Shown here: in pieces, positions 11,413-21,522 of the stretch
Numbering within the stretch: position 1 is the stretch's first letter
How the letters are laid out: each line of letters starts with the position of its first letter
Source: Mikania micrantha
Lineage: Eukaryota; Streptophyta; Magnoliopsida; Asterales; Asteraceae
Length of the DNA stretch: 64,000 bases
Assembly (NCBI GenBank): GCA_009363875.1
Contig: CM018686.1
Location: forward strand, 2,046,001-2,110,000
Reading direction: 5' to 3'
Notes under the pieces: model-generated
Databases searched by the model: none
The model's input: only the letters and a program-made list of their open reading frames with translations
Told to the model about the DNA's origin: nothing
Program-made: the position numbers and the translations under genes

Positions 11413-12027
11413 TCAACTTGTGCTGTTAGCGTTTGTCTGTTCCGCGAACAGGTGTGGGTACTTTTGTTTCATCTGGTCCTCACGTTCCCACGTGAATTCC
11501 GGTCCTCGTCGCGAATTCCATCGCACTTTCACTATTGGAATCTTGCTGAGTTTGAGCTTCTTGGTTTCCCGGTCCATAATCTCCACCGGTTCCTCAACGA
11601 AGTTCAATTGTTCGTCGATTTGTATTTCCTCGAGAGGAATAACAAGTGTTTCATCAGATAGGCACTTCTTGAGATTCGAGATGTGGAATACGTTGTGTAC
11701 ACTGCTCAGTTCAACTGGCAGGTTCAGTTCATAGGCTACAGGGCCTATTCGCTTTGTAATCTCGAAAGGTCCAATGTAACGAGGGTTCAACTTTCCTCGT
11801 TTGCCAAACCGAATGACACCTTTCCAGGGCGAGACCTTGAGTAACACTCTGTCCCCCACCTGGAACTCCAACGGTTTGCGTCGCTTGTCGGCATAGCTTT
11901 TCTGTCTGTCCCGAGCTGCTGCCATTCGCTTGCGTATTTGCACGATCTTCTCAGTTGTCTCGTGCACCATTCTGGACCAGTCAGTTGGCTGTCTCCAACT
12001 TCCGCCCAGCAGATGGGTGATCGACAC
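11413..12027 (-). CDS. pol: Integrase C-terminus and chromodomain-like tail of element E
   Basis: The real coding part starts near 11970, where it takes over from the main pol frame; the Met at 12027 is not a true start. It holds the end of integrase (RQKSYADKRRKPLEFQVGD, SPWKGVIRFGKRGKLNPRYIG, the GPF/Y-type module) and a C-terminal chromodomain-like block (PVEIMDRETKKLK, IPIVKVRWNSRRGPEFTWE, KYPHLF). In chromoviruses such tails steer integration toward marked chromatin. The frame change at about 11970 fits one missing A in an AAA run (TT instead of TTT on the plus strand), so this may be sequencing error rather than real decay. Confidence 0.85.
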   Translation of the reverse strand: MSITHLLGGSWRQPTDWSRMVHETTEKIVQIRKRMAAARDRQKSYADKRRKPLEFQVGDRVLLKVSPWKGVIRFGKRGKLNPRYIGPFEITKRIGPVAYELNLPVELSSVHNVFHISNLKKCLSDETLVIPLEEIQIDEQLNFVEEPVEIMDRETKKLKLSKIPIVKVRWNSRRGPEFTWEREDQMKQKYPHLFAEQTNANSTS

Positions 12028-15000
12028 TTACGTCCGTAAAGTGCCTCGAATGGTGCAGCTTGAATGCTAGTGTGGTAGCTATTGTTATATGAGAACTCCA
12101 CTAACGGTAGATGAGATTCCCAGCTACTACCAAAGTCAATGACACATGCCCGGAGCATGTCTTCCAGTGTCTGTATCGTTCGCTCACTTTGCCCGTCCGT
12201 CTGCGGGTGGTAAGCAGTACTCATGTCCAATCTCGTGCCCAAAGCCTTATGCAAGGACTTCCAGAAATGCGACGTGAATCGACTGTCGCGATCAGATATG
12301 ATGGAGATTGGCACTCCATGTCGAGTGACCACTTCCTTCAAATAAATCCGAGTGAGTTTGTCTAGCTTGTCAGTCTCTTTAATGGGTAGGAAATGAGCAG
12401 ACTTCGTCAGTCGGTCTACGATAACCCAGATGGTATCGCAACCACTTGCCGTCTTAGGCAGTTTAGTTATGAAGTCCATGGAAATTTGCTCCCATTTCCA
12501 CATTGGTAATTCCGGTTGTTGAAGTAACCCTGATGGCTTCTGGTACTCAACTTTGACTTTTGAGCACGTTAGGCATTTACTCACGTATGCTGCTATCTCA
12601 GCTTTCATGTTTGGCCACCAATAGGTTGTCTTCAAATCGTGATACATCTTATCAGAGCCTGGGTGTACGGAATACCGGCTCTTGTGAGCTTCATCCATCA
12701 CTACTTCTCTCAATCCTCCGTAGCGTGGAATCCAGATTCGATCCATTAAATAGTAAGCTCCGTCGTCTTTTGCCTTTATTTGCTTATCCATGCCACGCAT
12801 GGCTTCAAGAGTGAGGTTTTCAGTTTTCAGAGCTTCCTGTTGTGCTATCCGAATTTGATTCGGCAGTTCGGAATGGATCGTAAGTTGTAGTGCGCGCACG
12901 CGTTTTGTTGTTTCTTTTCGGCTCAACGCGTCGGCCACTACGTTGGCTTTACCGGGATGATACTTGATGGCGCAATCATAATCACCTATGAGTTCAACCC
13001 ATCTTCGTTGTCTCATGTTCAACTCTTTCTGGTCGAAGATGTGTTGTAGGCTCTTATGATCGGTAAAGATTGTACATTTCGTGCCGTACAAGTAGTGTCG
13101 CCAGATCTTCAAGGCAAACACCACGGCTCCCAACTCAAGGTCATGAGTCGTGTAGTTCTTCTCATGCACCTTCAGTTGACGTGAAGCGTATGCTATCACT
13201 TTCTCGCGTTGCATCAGCACGCAACCGAGTCCTTGTTTCGAAGCGTCGCAATACACCACGAAGTCATCACATCCTTCCGGTAGGGATAGGATGGGTGCAG
13301 TGCATAGTTTCTGCTTCAACAGGTTGAAAGCAGCTTCTTGTTTGTCTCCCCAATCGAACTTTTTGTCTTTATGGGTCAGGGACGTCAATGATTGGGCAAT
13401 CTTCGAGAATCCTTCAATGAATCTCCGGTAGTACCCGGCCAGTCCAAGGAATTGCCGCACCTCAGTTGGAGTCTTGGGTGCTTCCCAGTTTTTGATGGCT
13501 TCGATCTTGGCTGGGTCTACGTGAATTCCCTGCTCATTAACCACGTGTCCAAGGAATTGGACTTCGCGAATCCAAAAGTCGCATTTTGAAAATTTCGCGT
13601 ACAGTTGCTCTTTCTTCAGTAGTTCCAAGACTAACCTTAGATGTTCGGCATGCTCTTCCTGATTCTTAGAGTAAATCAGGATGTCGTCAATGAACACTAT
13701 CACGAATTTGTCAAGATAAGGTTTGCACACTCTATTCATGAGATCCATGAACACGGCTGGTGCATTGGTCAGTCCAAAGGGCATAACCAAGAATTCGTAG
13801 TGTCCGTATCGAGTTCTAAAGGCAGTCTTAGGGATATCGTTTTCCTGTATCCTTAGTTGGTGGTAACCCGATCTTAAATCGATCTTCGAATAGTAGCTTG
13901 ACCCTTGCAACTGATCAAACAGATCGTCTATTCGCGGTAAGGGATATCGATTCTTGATCGTCACCTTGTTCAGCTCTCTGTAGTCGATACACATACGGAA
14001 TGATCCGTCTTTCTTCTTTACGAACAAGACCGGTGCTCCCCAAGGTGAGAAGCTCGGTCTGATGAATCCCTTGTCTAACAGTTCTTGCAACTGGTTAGAC
14101 AGTTCCTGCATCTCCGTTGGTGCTAGTCGGTATGGAGCCTTAGCAATCGGTGCCGCTCCTGGTGTAAGGTCTATCTGAAACTCGACTTGTCGTTTCGGAG
14201 GTAGTCCAGGTAGGTCTTCGGGAAACACTTCGGGAAAATCGCGGACTACGGCGATGTCCTCAATCTTCCTCTCTTTCTTGGGTTGTTCTGCGATGAGGGC
14301 TAGTATGGCAGTGTATCCCTTTTGCAGGTACTTGTTCGCCTTCATGCATGACATGATGTTCAGAGGTACTCCCCGTCTTTCCCCCTGAATCGAGATCTGT
14401 TCTCCGTTCTGCAACGTCACTCGTACGATCTTCTCGTTGCATACGATCTCGGCCTGGTTAGTGGATAACCAATCCATTCCTACGACTACATCAAAGCTTC
14501 CGAGAGTCACCGGCATCAAATCGATTTCGAGTTCGTGATTCGCCAAAACCATGACGCATCCTCGGAAGATGTGTTGTGTTTCAATCAGTTTGCCGTCAGC
14601 TAACTCTACAGTATACTTGTAGTCTAGTGGCGTTGGGGTAATATCTAGTAATTTGCTAAACTCACTAGATATAAAGCTCCTATCGGCACCGGTATCAAAT
14701 AATATGCTAGCATAGACATCATTTAAAAGAAACGTACCGGTTACGATGTTTGGGTCATCCTTGGCTTCTCCCGAGCCAATCACAAATGCTCTTCCTTTGG
14801 CCGCTCCTCCTCCGGCCTTCTTCAATTGAGGGCAATCCCTCCTCATGTGGCCTGGTTTTCCACATTCATAACACCCTCTGGAGGTGTTCTGGTTGTTGTT
14901 CTGGTTGTGGTTAGGGTTGTTGTTACTGGGAAATTTGGATCTGCAGTCTTTGGCCATGTGGCCATGTCGTCCACACTTCAAGCAACGATATCGTTCGCAT

Positions 15001-15056
15001 TGCCCGAAGTGGTGATAAGAGCATCGGTTACACAAGGGGTATTTCCCTTGGTACAC
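11787..15056 (-). CDS. pol: Pol polyprotein of element E
   Basis: 1089 codons, continuous with gag in the same frame after the site near 15191. Two CX2CX4HX4C knuckles (residues 25-38 and 62-75) are followed by the protease LFDTGAD (catalytic Asp 121). Reverse transcriptase spans about 300-560, with FIDD at 455-458. RNase H includes VYCDAS, Glu 641, TDHKS and ADALSR. The integrase zinc region (HKSRYSVHPG...CLTC) precedes the D-D-35-E triad at 861, 922 and 958. All catalytic residues are present. The last 60 or so codons are out of frame; the correct continuation is the piece at 11413-11970. The listed Met at 15056 is internal to gag-pol. Confidence 0.92.
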   Translation of the reverse strand: MYQGKYPLCNRCSYHHFGQCERYRCLKCGRHGHMAKDCRSKFPSNNNPNHNQNNNQNTSRGCYECGKPGHMRRDCPQLKKAGGGAAKGRAFVIGSGEAKDDPNIVTGTFLLNDVYASILFDTGADRSFISSEFSKLLDITPTPLDYKYTVELADGKLIETQHIFRGCVMVLANHELEIDLMPVTLGSFDVVVGMDWLSTNQAEIVCNEKIVRVTLQNGEQISIQGERRGVPLNIMSCMKANKYLQKGYTAILALIAEQPKKERKIEDIAVVRDFPEVFPEDLPGLPPKRQVEFQIDLTPGAAPIAKAPYRLAPTEMQELSNQLQELLDKGFIRPSFSPWGAPVLFVKKKDGSFRMCIDYRELNKVTIKNRYPLPRIDDLFDQLQGSSYYSKIDLRSGYHQLRIQENDIPKTAFRTRYGHYEFLVMPFGLTNAPAVFMDLMNRVCKPYLDKFVIVFIDDILIYSKNQEEHAEHLRLVLELLKKEQLYAKFSKCDFWIREVQFLGHVVNEQGIHVDPAKIEAIKNWEAPKTPTEVRQFLGLAGYYRRFIEGFSKIAQSLTSLTHKDKKFDWGDKQEAAFNLLKQKLCTAPILSLPEGCDDFVVYCDASKQGLGCVLMQREKVIAYASRQLKVHEKNYTTHDLELGAVVFALKIWRHYLYGTKCTIFTDHKSLQHIFDQKELNMRQRRWVELIGDYDCAIKYHPGKANVVADALSRKETTKRVRALQLTIHSELPNQIRIAQQEALKTENLTLEAMRGMDKQIKAKDDGAYYLMDRIWIPRYGGLREVVMDEAHKSRYSVHPGSDKMYHDLKTTYWWPNMKAEIAAYVSKCLTCSKVKVEYQKPSGLLQQPELPMWKWEQISMDFITKLPKTASGCDTIWVIVDRLTKSAHFLPIKETDKLDKLTRIYLKEVVTRHGVPISIISDRDSRFTSHFWKSLHKALGTRLDMSTAYHPQTDGQSERTIQTLEDMLRACVIDFGSSWESHLPLVEFSYNNSYHTSIQAAPFEALYGRKCRSPICWAEVGDSQLTGPEWCTRQLRRSCKYASEWQQLGTDRKAMPTSDANRWSSRWGTECYSRSRPGKVSFGLANEES

Positions 15057-15994
15057 ACCCTTCCCCTTGTCGTTGGGTTGGGTGGCAGTAAAGGCTCTGG
15101 CTGGTGCAGATCTTTGTTGTTGTTGAGGTTGATGAGATTGGTGGTGGCTGGGTTCCCACTTCCTCTTTGGCTTTCTTGAGGCTTCAGATGTTCGCCTCGT
15201 TTGGGTAGCTTGCCTTGTGCTACCGCTTGGTCGGTTAGTTTGTGAGCCAGCCTGATCAGAGGTTGGATAGTGGTGAGGTCAGACGCAGTCACCATGCTCT
15301 GAATTTGTTCGGGCAGCCCACTGATGAACTGCTCGATTTTCTTGTACTCCGGTGTCACCATAGCCGGACATAGCTTACACAGCTCATGGAATCGAGTACA
15401 GTATTGCTCGATCTCAGAGCCCACCATCTTCAGTACCCAGAACTCAGCCTCTAGCTTTCTGATCTCATCACGAGGACAGTATTCCTCTTGCAGTAGTCGG
15501 GTGAAATCAGCCCATGGCATGGAGTTGGCACCGTCCAACCCCAGGGTTTGTACATGGGTATTCCACCATGTGAGTGCTGGTCCTTCCAGTGTACCAGTTG
15601 CGAACTTCACCCGGTTCTCTTCAGTACATTCGCACATAGCGAATACAGACTCCACTTTCTCCACCCAGCGGAGCATTCCCACGGCTCCCTCAGTCCCCTT
15701 GAATTTGTGTGGGTGGCAGTTCAGGAAGGATTTAAAAGAACATCCTTTGTTGTTGTTGCCTTGTGATCCTGTCAGTCAGAAACCAATGTCGTAGGTCAGA
15801 GCGTGTTAGCTATACTATGTTAGTCATGTTAGGCGAGTGTTAGTACCGTTGTTCGAGCCACTGGTTTCACTAGCAAGGCGGTGTGCCTCGTGCTCTGCCA
15901 GTATCTTGTTAACCCGTCTGTCAACCATCATCTTAATGACGGCTGCGTCCAGTGTTCGTCTAGGAGGGCGTGCATGTGGTCCTCTTCCCGCCAT
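14978..15994 (-). CDS. gag: Gag of element E, with a possible small intron
   Basis: ATG at 15994-15992 opens 49 codons (MAGRGPHARPPRRTLD...) before a 78-nt segment, 15846-15769, that contains in-frame stops. Removing it joins the frame to FLNCHPHKFKGTEGAVGMLR and the gag domain (ALTWWNTHVQTLG, FISGLPEQIQSMV), open from 15768 to about 15191. There the frame shifts, consistent with AA in place of AAA, and continues in the pol frame through KRKWEPS to the zinc knuckles. The N-terminal piece looks like a gag start, and no ATG other than the internal one at 15682 exists downstream, which is why I chose 15994. Gag builds the particle. Confidence 0.75.
15769..15846 (-). other. Candidate 78-nt intron (or insertion) inside gag of E
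   Basis: In element orientation it starts G|GTACTAAC and ends TTTCTGACTGACAG|G, with several CTAAC branch-point-like motifs. Excision keeps the reading frame (ends in SNNG, resumes SQGNNNN). 78 is a multiple of three, but unspliced RNA meets a TGA (15824-15826). A plain insertion is the alternative. Confidence 0.5.
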
Positions 15995-16255
15995 AGATAT
16001 TTTCTATACGGAAGGGATAGAATGTTAGTAAGTCAGAATGTTAGTCAGATGTTGTGTCGGAAGTCAGATCATATGTCATGTTAGTTGTCAAGTCAAAGCA
16101 ATCATGGTCAACATGTAATAAGTAAGACAAAACATAATTCTCATTAATATTAAATTGGAAGTACAATAATTTCAAAAGGAAATACATAATAAGTTCTTCG
16201 AGCACATCCCGCTCGTCTAGGCCAAAATAAAGAAGATACAAAATACAATAGTCCT

Positions 16256-17008
16256 CTAATCCGAATCCATAGAGACGTGTGAGATATCGCTAGCAGCGTC
16301 CCCGTCATCATCATCCTCCTCCGGATCCTCATTAGGATCCTCATCAAGGTCCTCATCTTCGAGGTCCTCGGCCTCGAATTCAGGACCATCCTCCTGAGGT
16401 GGCTCCTCAATAAACTGTGCAGCCCATGCATTAAGCATGGCATCACTGGCCTGCACCATGGCCTGAGTCTCGGTGATGTCTGTCCGATTCTCGGTTATAC
16501 GCACGTCGTGTTCCTGCACGACATCGACGACCTGTCCATGCTCGGTCAGTAGTTGGGACATTTGGAGTCGTAGGGCCTCCATCTGAGCTTCCAGTCTGTT
16601 GTTGCGCTCCTCCAGTCTCTCGTTCTGCCTCTCCAATCGATCGCTCTTCTCGCGAAGAACTCGGACCTCGTCTGTTAGCTCCCTACCCCTCCAGACTTCC
16701 CGTCGTGTGCAAGCAACATGTGCCGCGAAGGCCTGCTCCATCGGCACTCCGAACGGTGGTAGTCGGTGTCCTGGAGTGGTGTCGCCGGGATATCGATATG
16801 GAGGTACTCTCTCCTCGACGATCCAACTCTGGAGTATGGTGGGAAGCCATCCCCAATGTCTGGCCCGTGCTGCGTCCCTCACCCGCCGGTCCATTTCGGC
16901 GTCAACCTGTGATACTATGTCGTGGATCCGGCGTCGGCTCTCTGCGGCCATGTCATCAGTGGTCGGGTGTCGGTCTGCGTTCCTGCCGGTACTGTCATTG
17001 TTGGCCAT
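16256..17008 (-). CDS. Pre-gag reading frame of element E, coiled-coil acidic protein
   Basis: 250 codons, fully open, starting 142 bases inside the primer site. Residues 20-65 are basic and helical (RRRIHDIVSQVDAEMDRR). Residues about 108-185 form a strong predicted coiled coil (LREKSDRLERQNERLEERNN). Residues 201-250 are very acidic (DEDLDEDPNEDPEEDDDD). I recognise no enzyme motif or known domain. The same place in element C holds a broken frame (49882-50670) with a coiled coil, and in element F another (46431-46760). Such extra frames between primer site and gag are rarely described. Structural, assembly or RNA-handling roles are guesses. Confidence 0.75.
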   Translation of the reverse strand: MANNDSTGRNADRHPTTDDMAAESRRRIHDIVSQVDAEMDRRVRDAARARHWGWLPTILQSWIVEERVPPYRYPGDTTPGHRLPPFGVPMEQAFAAHVACTRREVWRGRELTDEVRVLREKSDRLERQNERLEERNNRLEAQMEALRLQMSQLLTEHGQVVDVVQEHDVRITENRTDITETQAMVQASDAMLNAWAAQFIEEPPQEDGPEFEAEDLEDEDLDEDPNEDPEEDDDDGDAASDISHVSMDSD

Positions 17009-17149
17009 CCTGTAAGTTTTAAGTTAGTAAGCAATAGTTCAATATAAGCAAAAACATCATCAATGTGCAAGTTCTACGTGTAGTGTCTAAAGTTGAGCAA
17101 AGGCTATAGTCTAAGCTTACTATATGCAAACCTAGTTCTCTATAACCAA

Positions 17150-17162
17150 GGCTCTGATACCA
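17150..17162 (-). promoter_or_regulatory. Primer binding site of element E
   Basis: The minus strand reads TGGTATCAGAGCC, matching initiator-Met tRNA, three bases from the 5' LTR. Confidence 0.93.
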
Positions 17163-17165
17163 GTC

Positions 17166-20100
17166 TGTCACACCCCCAAATTCCCACTTGTGGCAAATGT
17201 CCACGTGGATGTGACGTGTCCAGAATCACAGCTCAAGGTCATATAGAACACCTCTATATGCGTTTACAAATCCAGTGTTTGACACATACACAGAATAAAA
17301 TAGTTTGCAGCGGAATAATGGTTGTCACAATATATTGCAGCGGAAAATAAAGTGTTTGACATAATGCAGCGGAAATAATTAATTGTTGACATAACATTGT
17401 TTAATACATAAACCAAACAAATAGTTTTCAAAAGTTAAGCAAAAACAGGAATGCATGATGGCCCTAATGCTCGTTCCCCTATGGTGCATCTCTGAATGTC
17501 CATCAACTCCTCAGTTACCTGAGAATACAAGTTAGAAAAGTGTCAACACAATGGTTGGTGAGTTCACAGGTTTTGATATACATATAGTAATGAAAGTGTG
17601 TCATGCTGTTTATCAATGTTAGTACCGAGCCCTAGGCCCAAAGTGTCAGTGCGTCACTACCGAACTAGACTTGTTTGTCCTTGCCTCCGCTATGCCTCGT
17701 ATGCATAGCAAGTTAGGTCAGAATTTGCACGGGTTATGACATCCAGTCAACATAGTGCCCCGTGGGGTTAGTCATTCCCTAATGGATCCATCCAAATCTA
17801 CCACGTTGTTCGTACATTAACGGTAAGACTTTGTGAGGGCTTAATACGAGTTCAACACTTAATGTTTGTCCAATAAACCAGCATACACAAAAATGTTTGT
17901 ACAGTAATAGATGTTTGACTCGATGCAACTAGTATTCTCCCCCTATTTAAAAGCGTTTGAAAAGAGTAAAGAGGGGCCGTAAACTCACCTTAGTGATAAA
18001 GTAGTGTGTAAGCGTAAGCTCCTGAACGTCAAGTAGCACGTCTCGGTCACCGGCAACCTATATCGTATACCGTATGTGAGTTCGTGTAAGTGACCGTGCT
18101 AGTGTTCGTGTTAGTGCCCGTGTTTGTGTCCAACAACCCTTGGTTGTTCATGTTTGTCCGTGTCGGTCCACAATGACCGTGTTTGCTCGTGTTGGTCCAC
18201 ATTGACCGTGTTTGACCATGTTTGACCGAAGTTGACCGTGTTTGACCAAAGTTGACCGTGTTTGACCAAAGTTGACCGTGTCAAGTCAACGACCCGTTGG
18301 TGAACCGTGTGACGGTTTGTGACTCGTGTAGCAATCGTGTAAGTGTTTGTCGTGTGCAAAACGCGTAGGTTGCGTTTATGGACAACTTACTATTTATAGT
18401 AAGTTTCCATTTTTAGAAAGTTCACAAAGCATGACGGTTTTATAGTTCTAGCATGTTCAATAGTCCTACGGGGTCATGTTAACACATAGCACATTATCAT
18501 ACAAGTTCATATATGCCGTTTATAACATGTTAGTGCACAAAAGTTTCCTAAAATGGAAAGTTCCCATTTTTAGCATACGTGACATCGGAAACCATCTAAC
18601 TTAGCATCTAAACATCATATTATAACATAATAAATCATTTAGCATGCTCAAGTCATTCAACATATTCCTAAGTCGGTTTTTGTAACCATAAAGTTACTAA
18701 AAATAGTAACTTTGTGGTTTTTGCATAAAAATGACCATTTAACATTTCCAAGCAATTTTTCATACCATCATTCATCATAATATGCTATTTACTATCACCT
18801 AATCATGTCAACATAGTCCAAATCATCATCCATCAATATTTTTATCTAGAAAGTTACTAAAAATAGTAATAACACCGAATATGATCATAGACATCATCAA
18901 GACTACTTTCTAACACATCAAATCATCATGTTATCATCCTAACAACAATTCCACATACATGCATGTTCATCATTTCCACTAAATCATCACTTGCAATTAA
19001 AAAGTTACTATAAATGGAAAGATTCATAAAAATCATAGTTTTAATCATTCTAAGCAAATCTAACCATGGGTAATCCTTCTAACATCATCAATAAACATAT
19101 CCATATACTCAAGATCGTTCCAATACTCATGGATCGTACATGCATGGTGATATTTCAACGATCCAAGACCAAATAACACACTTTAATGACTCACATCATC
19201 ATAGATCGTCATGAAATACATTCTAATCACTCTAGATCATCATTAAACACTTTGAAATCAACAAACCCAGATCTAAACATTACAAAATCCGTGCATGTGA
19301 TGGGGTAGTGCTTGCATGTGTGATTTAACACTTGCATGTGTGTGTAGTGATGTGCAAATGAGTGTTTTAGTCACAAGAACTACCTCTAAAGCTCAAGAAC
19401 TGAGAGATGTTGATCTTAGCAGCTTCTATAGGCTCCTGGGACTCGGATTTGAGCAGTGGTGAAGTGATGGTGGTGGTGTCAAGCTTCCAACGTCTTCCTT
19501 CAAGCTTCCAAGGCTTCAAGGACCTCAACAATGGCTTCAATGGCTTCCTTTGTGTGTGTTTTGCATGTAACAGAGGTGCTAGAGAAGAGAAACTCGTGCA
19601 ATGGCGTCTGGAGTCGACTAAAATGATGATATAGAGATAATGATGGATTTTGTGTTGCTCAAGAAGATTTTAAGCTGTCAGAGAGGTCAGGCGTATCGCC
19701 TGGCGTGGTTGTGCAAGTTGGTACGTTACGCGCGGATCCAGACAGACGAGGCGCTCATATTTCATCCGCGCGCATCGCCTGTCGCGGGCATCCCGGGTCA
19801 GGCGTACCGCCTGGCCTGAATTTCAAGCCCAATAAGCTTGTTTTGTTGTTCTGGCCCATTCTTGCCCGTTTCTCGACTGTAAAACATCATTCGAGTGTCG
19901 TTTGGACTCTATTGATCAATTATTAGTCATAATTGACTTGTGACAGTGTTTCGTGAGGTTTCGAGGGTTGTGCTACACAATGTGTTAGACGTTCACCAAC
20001 GTTCGTGTGTCTTGACACGTGTGTGTTGTTCGTCCATAATTCCACGAATTATCTTGTCAGGTGTCTGTGTTTGTACTGTCGTGCCACGTGTCACACTAAA

Positions 20101-20191
20101 TTAATCTAATTCTAGTGCCACGTGTACATAATGCATTTAAATAAACATTTAAATAAAATCAAAGCTGACCTGGAAATTACGGGGTGTCACA
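17166..20191 (-). repeat. 5' LTR of element E (3026 bp)
   Basis: It ends in TGTCACA next to the TACTC duplication at 20192-20196. It is shorter than the 3' LTR by exactly four single bases, all in A/T homopolymers; I noticed no substitutions. Short reading frames repeated in both LTRs (for example 19407-19634 and 10593-10820) exist only because the LTRs are copies. Confidence 0.93.
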
Positions 20192-20196
20192 TACTC

Positions 20197-20830
20197 ATTT
20201 GAAACATTCTGATTTTTGTAAAACTCTAAATGCTTTTGATACATTTTGTGAAACATGAAACCTAATTAGATCAAAGTGTAACTCTAAAACAGTTTCGATA
20301 CATTTTGTGAAACATGAAACCTGATTAGATCATGTGGAACTCTGAAATGCTTTCGAAACATTTTATGAAACATGAAACCTGATTTGCATAATGTGAAATG
20401 CTGAAACACTTTTGAAACATTTTGTGAAACATAAAAATGAAAGCGTTGTAAAAAAATTGGCTGAAACACGTGACAGTGGGGAGAAACACATGACCAAACT
20501 TGTCATTATTTCACGTGTTACACATTTGTCGCTAAGTCCCCTATTCTCTAACCGTTAACTGTGGAGGGGCATGATCATTGAGAATAGATTCTATTTGTGA
20601 TTGACAATCCATGCCCATGGTTCATAGCTAAAACCACGACCAAATGTCGAGCGGGCGCTCGATAAAGCTAAAACACACAATGTTTTGTGAAAAAAACCAT
20701 TGGGAAGGGGCAAACACAGAACTCGTCAGCTCGGTTACGGGAGCTCAGGAGTTATAATTGGACAGTTGGTCGGGAACTAATACACGACATTGTTGGAAGT
20801 ACCAATGTTTTGCACCCCGTTTGGGACATA
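20197..20830 (+). repeat. LTR D, right part, with 60-bp tandem repeats
   Basis: Joining 8347 to the single TACTC restores a continuous LTR-like sequence. About 20219-20445 holds four imperfect units of roughly 60 bp built on CATTTTGTGAAACATGAAACC. I could not find the end of the LTR or a primer site, so the right limit is approximate. Confidence 0.55.
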
Positions 20831-21385
20831 TATATTATTTAACTCTTTTTATGCAAACATTTATTAGTAGAAGGATTATTCGTATTAATTTAGTGTATTA
20901 TATAAACAATTTATATTATTAATAACACTAATGGTGAATTTTTATATTTGAAATAATAGGAGAATGCCATGTGGCATTTCTTGGAATCATTTTTTAGATA
21001 GGAAGATATAAGAAGGACAAAATAGTAATTTGCTTAAATCTCTTAAAATTAAGAGTTTTACAACTCTTATAGCATATGTTACAATCTTTTAATTCTAATC
21101 TAAATGTTTGTTTGTGTTCTCACTTTGTCCCACATTGGTAGCTTTTAAGAATTTAAGTGAGATATGGTGATTATAAAAGAAAATTATTCAAAACAAATGA
21201 ATCACTTCTTGACATTTTTGGTGCATTTGGCCTTTTATGTTAGTAGTTAAAGCAGGTTTTAGTTAACTATCAAGTTAAAAAATTGCTTTTGTTATGGTTA
21301 TGATTCAAGAACGAACCATGCAAACCTTTAAAACATCCAACTTAAATGTTATGTTTTCCGCTGCAACACGCGGGTACTAGACTAG
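20831..21385 (+). mobile_element. Possible short Helitron-like end, gene-free stretch
   Basis: No gene is seen. It contains a hairpin AATGCCA/TGGCATT near 20962 and the block CTCTTAAAATTAAGAG near 21041. It ends with the hairpin CCGC...GCGG (21358-21373) and CTAG (21382-21385), the layout of a Helitron 3' terminus. The 5' end is not resolved. Confidence 0.35.
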
Positions 21386-21522
21386 TCTAACTACTATTAT
21401 AATACATATAAGTGAGAGAAACCACAAAACTCTTAAAATTAAGAGGTACCACCATTTCATGCATTGATGTACAACTGTGTAATGTATTGTCCAGAATTCG
21501 TTTGTTATTTCAAGGATTCTAA

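Larger units (their letters stand above)
8348..20191 (-). mobile_element. Element E: near-complete Tekay-like chromovirus
   Basis: An 11,844-bp Ty3 retrotransposon on the minus strand, with LTRs 8348-11377 and 17166-20191, perfect TACTC target duplications (8343-8347 and 20192-20196), a primer site, a polypurine tract, a pre-gag reading frame, gag and pol. Domain order is protease, reverse transcriptase, RNase H, integrase, chromodomain-like tail. The LTRs differ only by four 1-bp homopolymer lengths that I could find, so insertion is very recent. It lies inside LTR D. The gag and pol frameshifts are each explained by one missing A in an A run, so the true copy may be intact. Confidence 0.93.

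Noticed and set aside
11420..15794. Several plus-strand frames of 60-156 codons opposite gag-pol of E
   Set aside because: Antisense shadows of a strongly supported polyprotein.
21127..21180. GTCCCACATTGG followed by ATTATAAAAG, like a plant snRNA promoter element
   Set aside because: The match to the upstream sequence element is imperfect, the spacing does not clearly fit, and no snRNA sequence follows.
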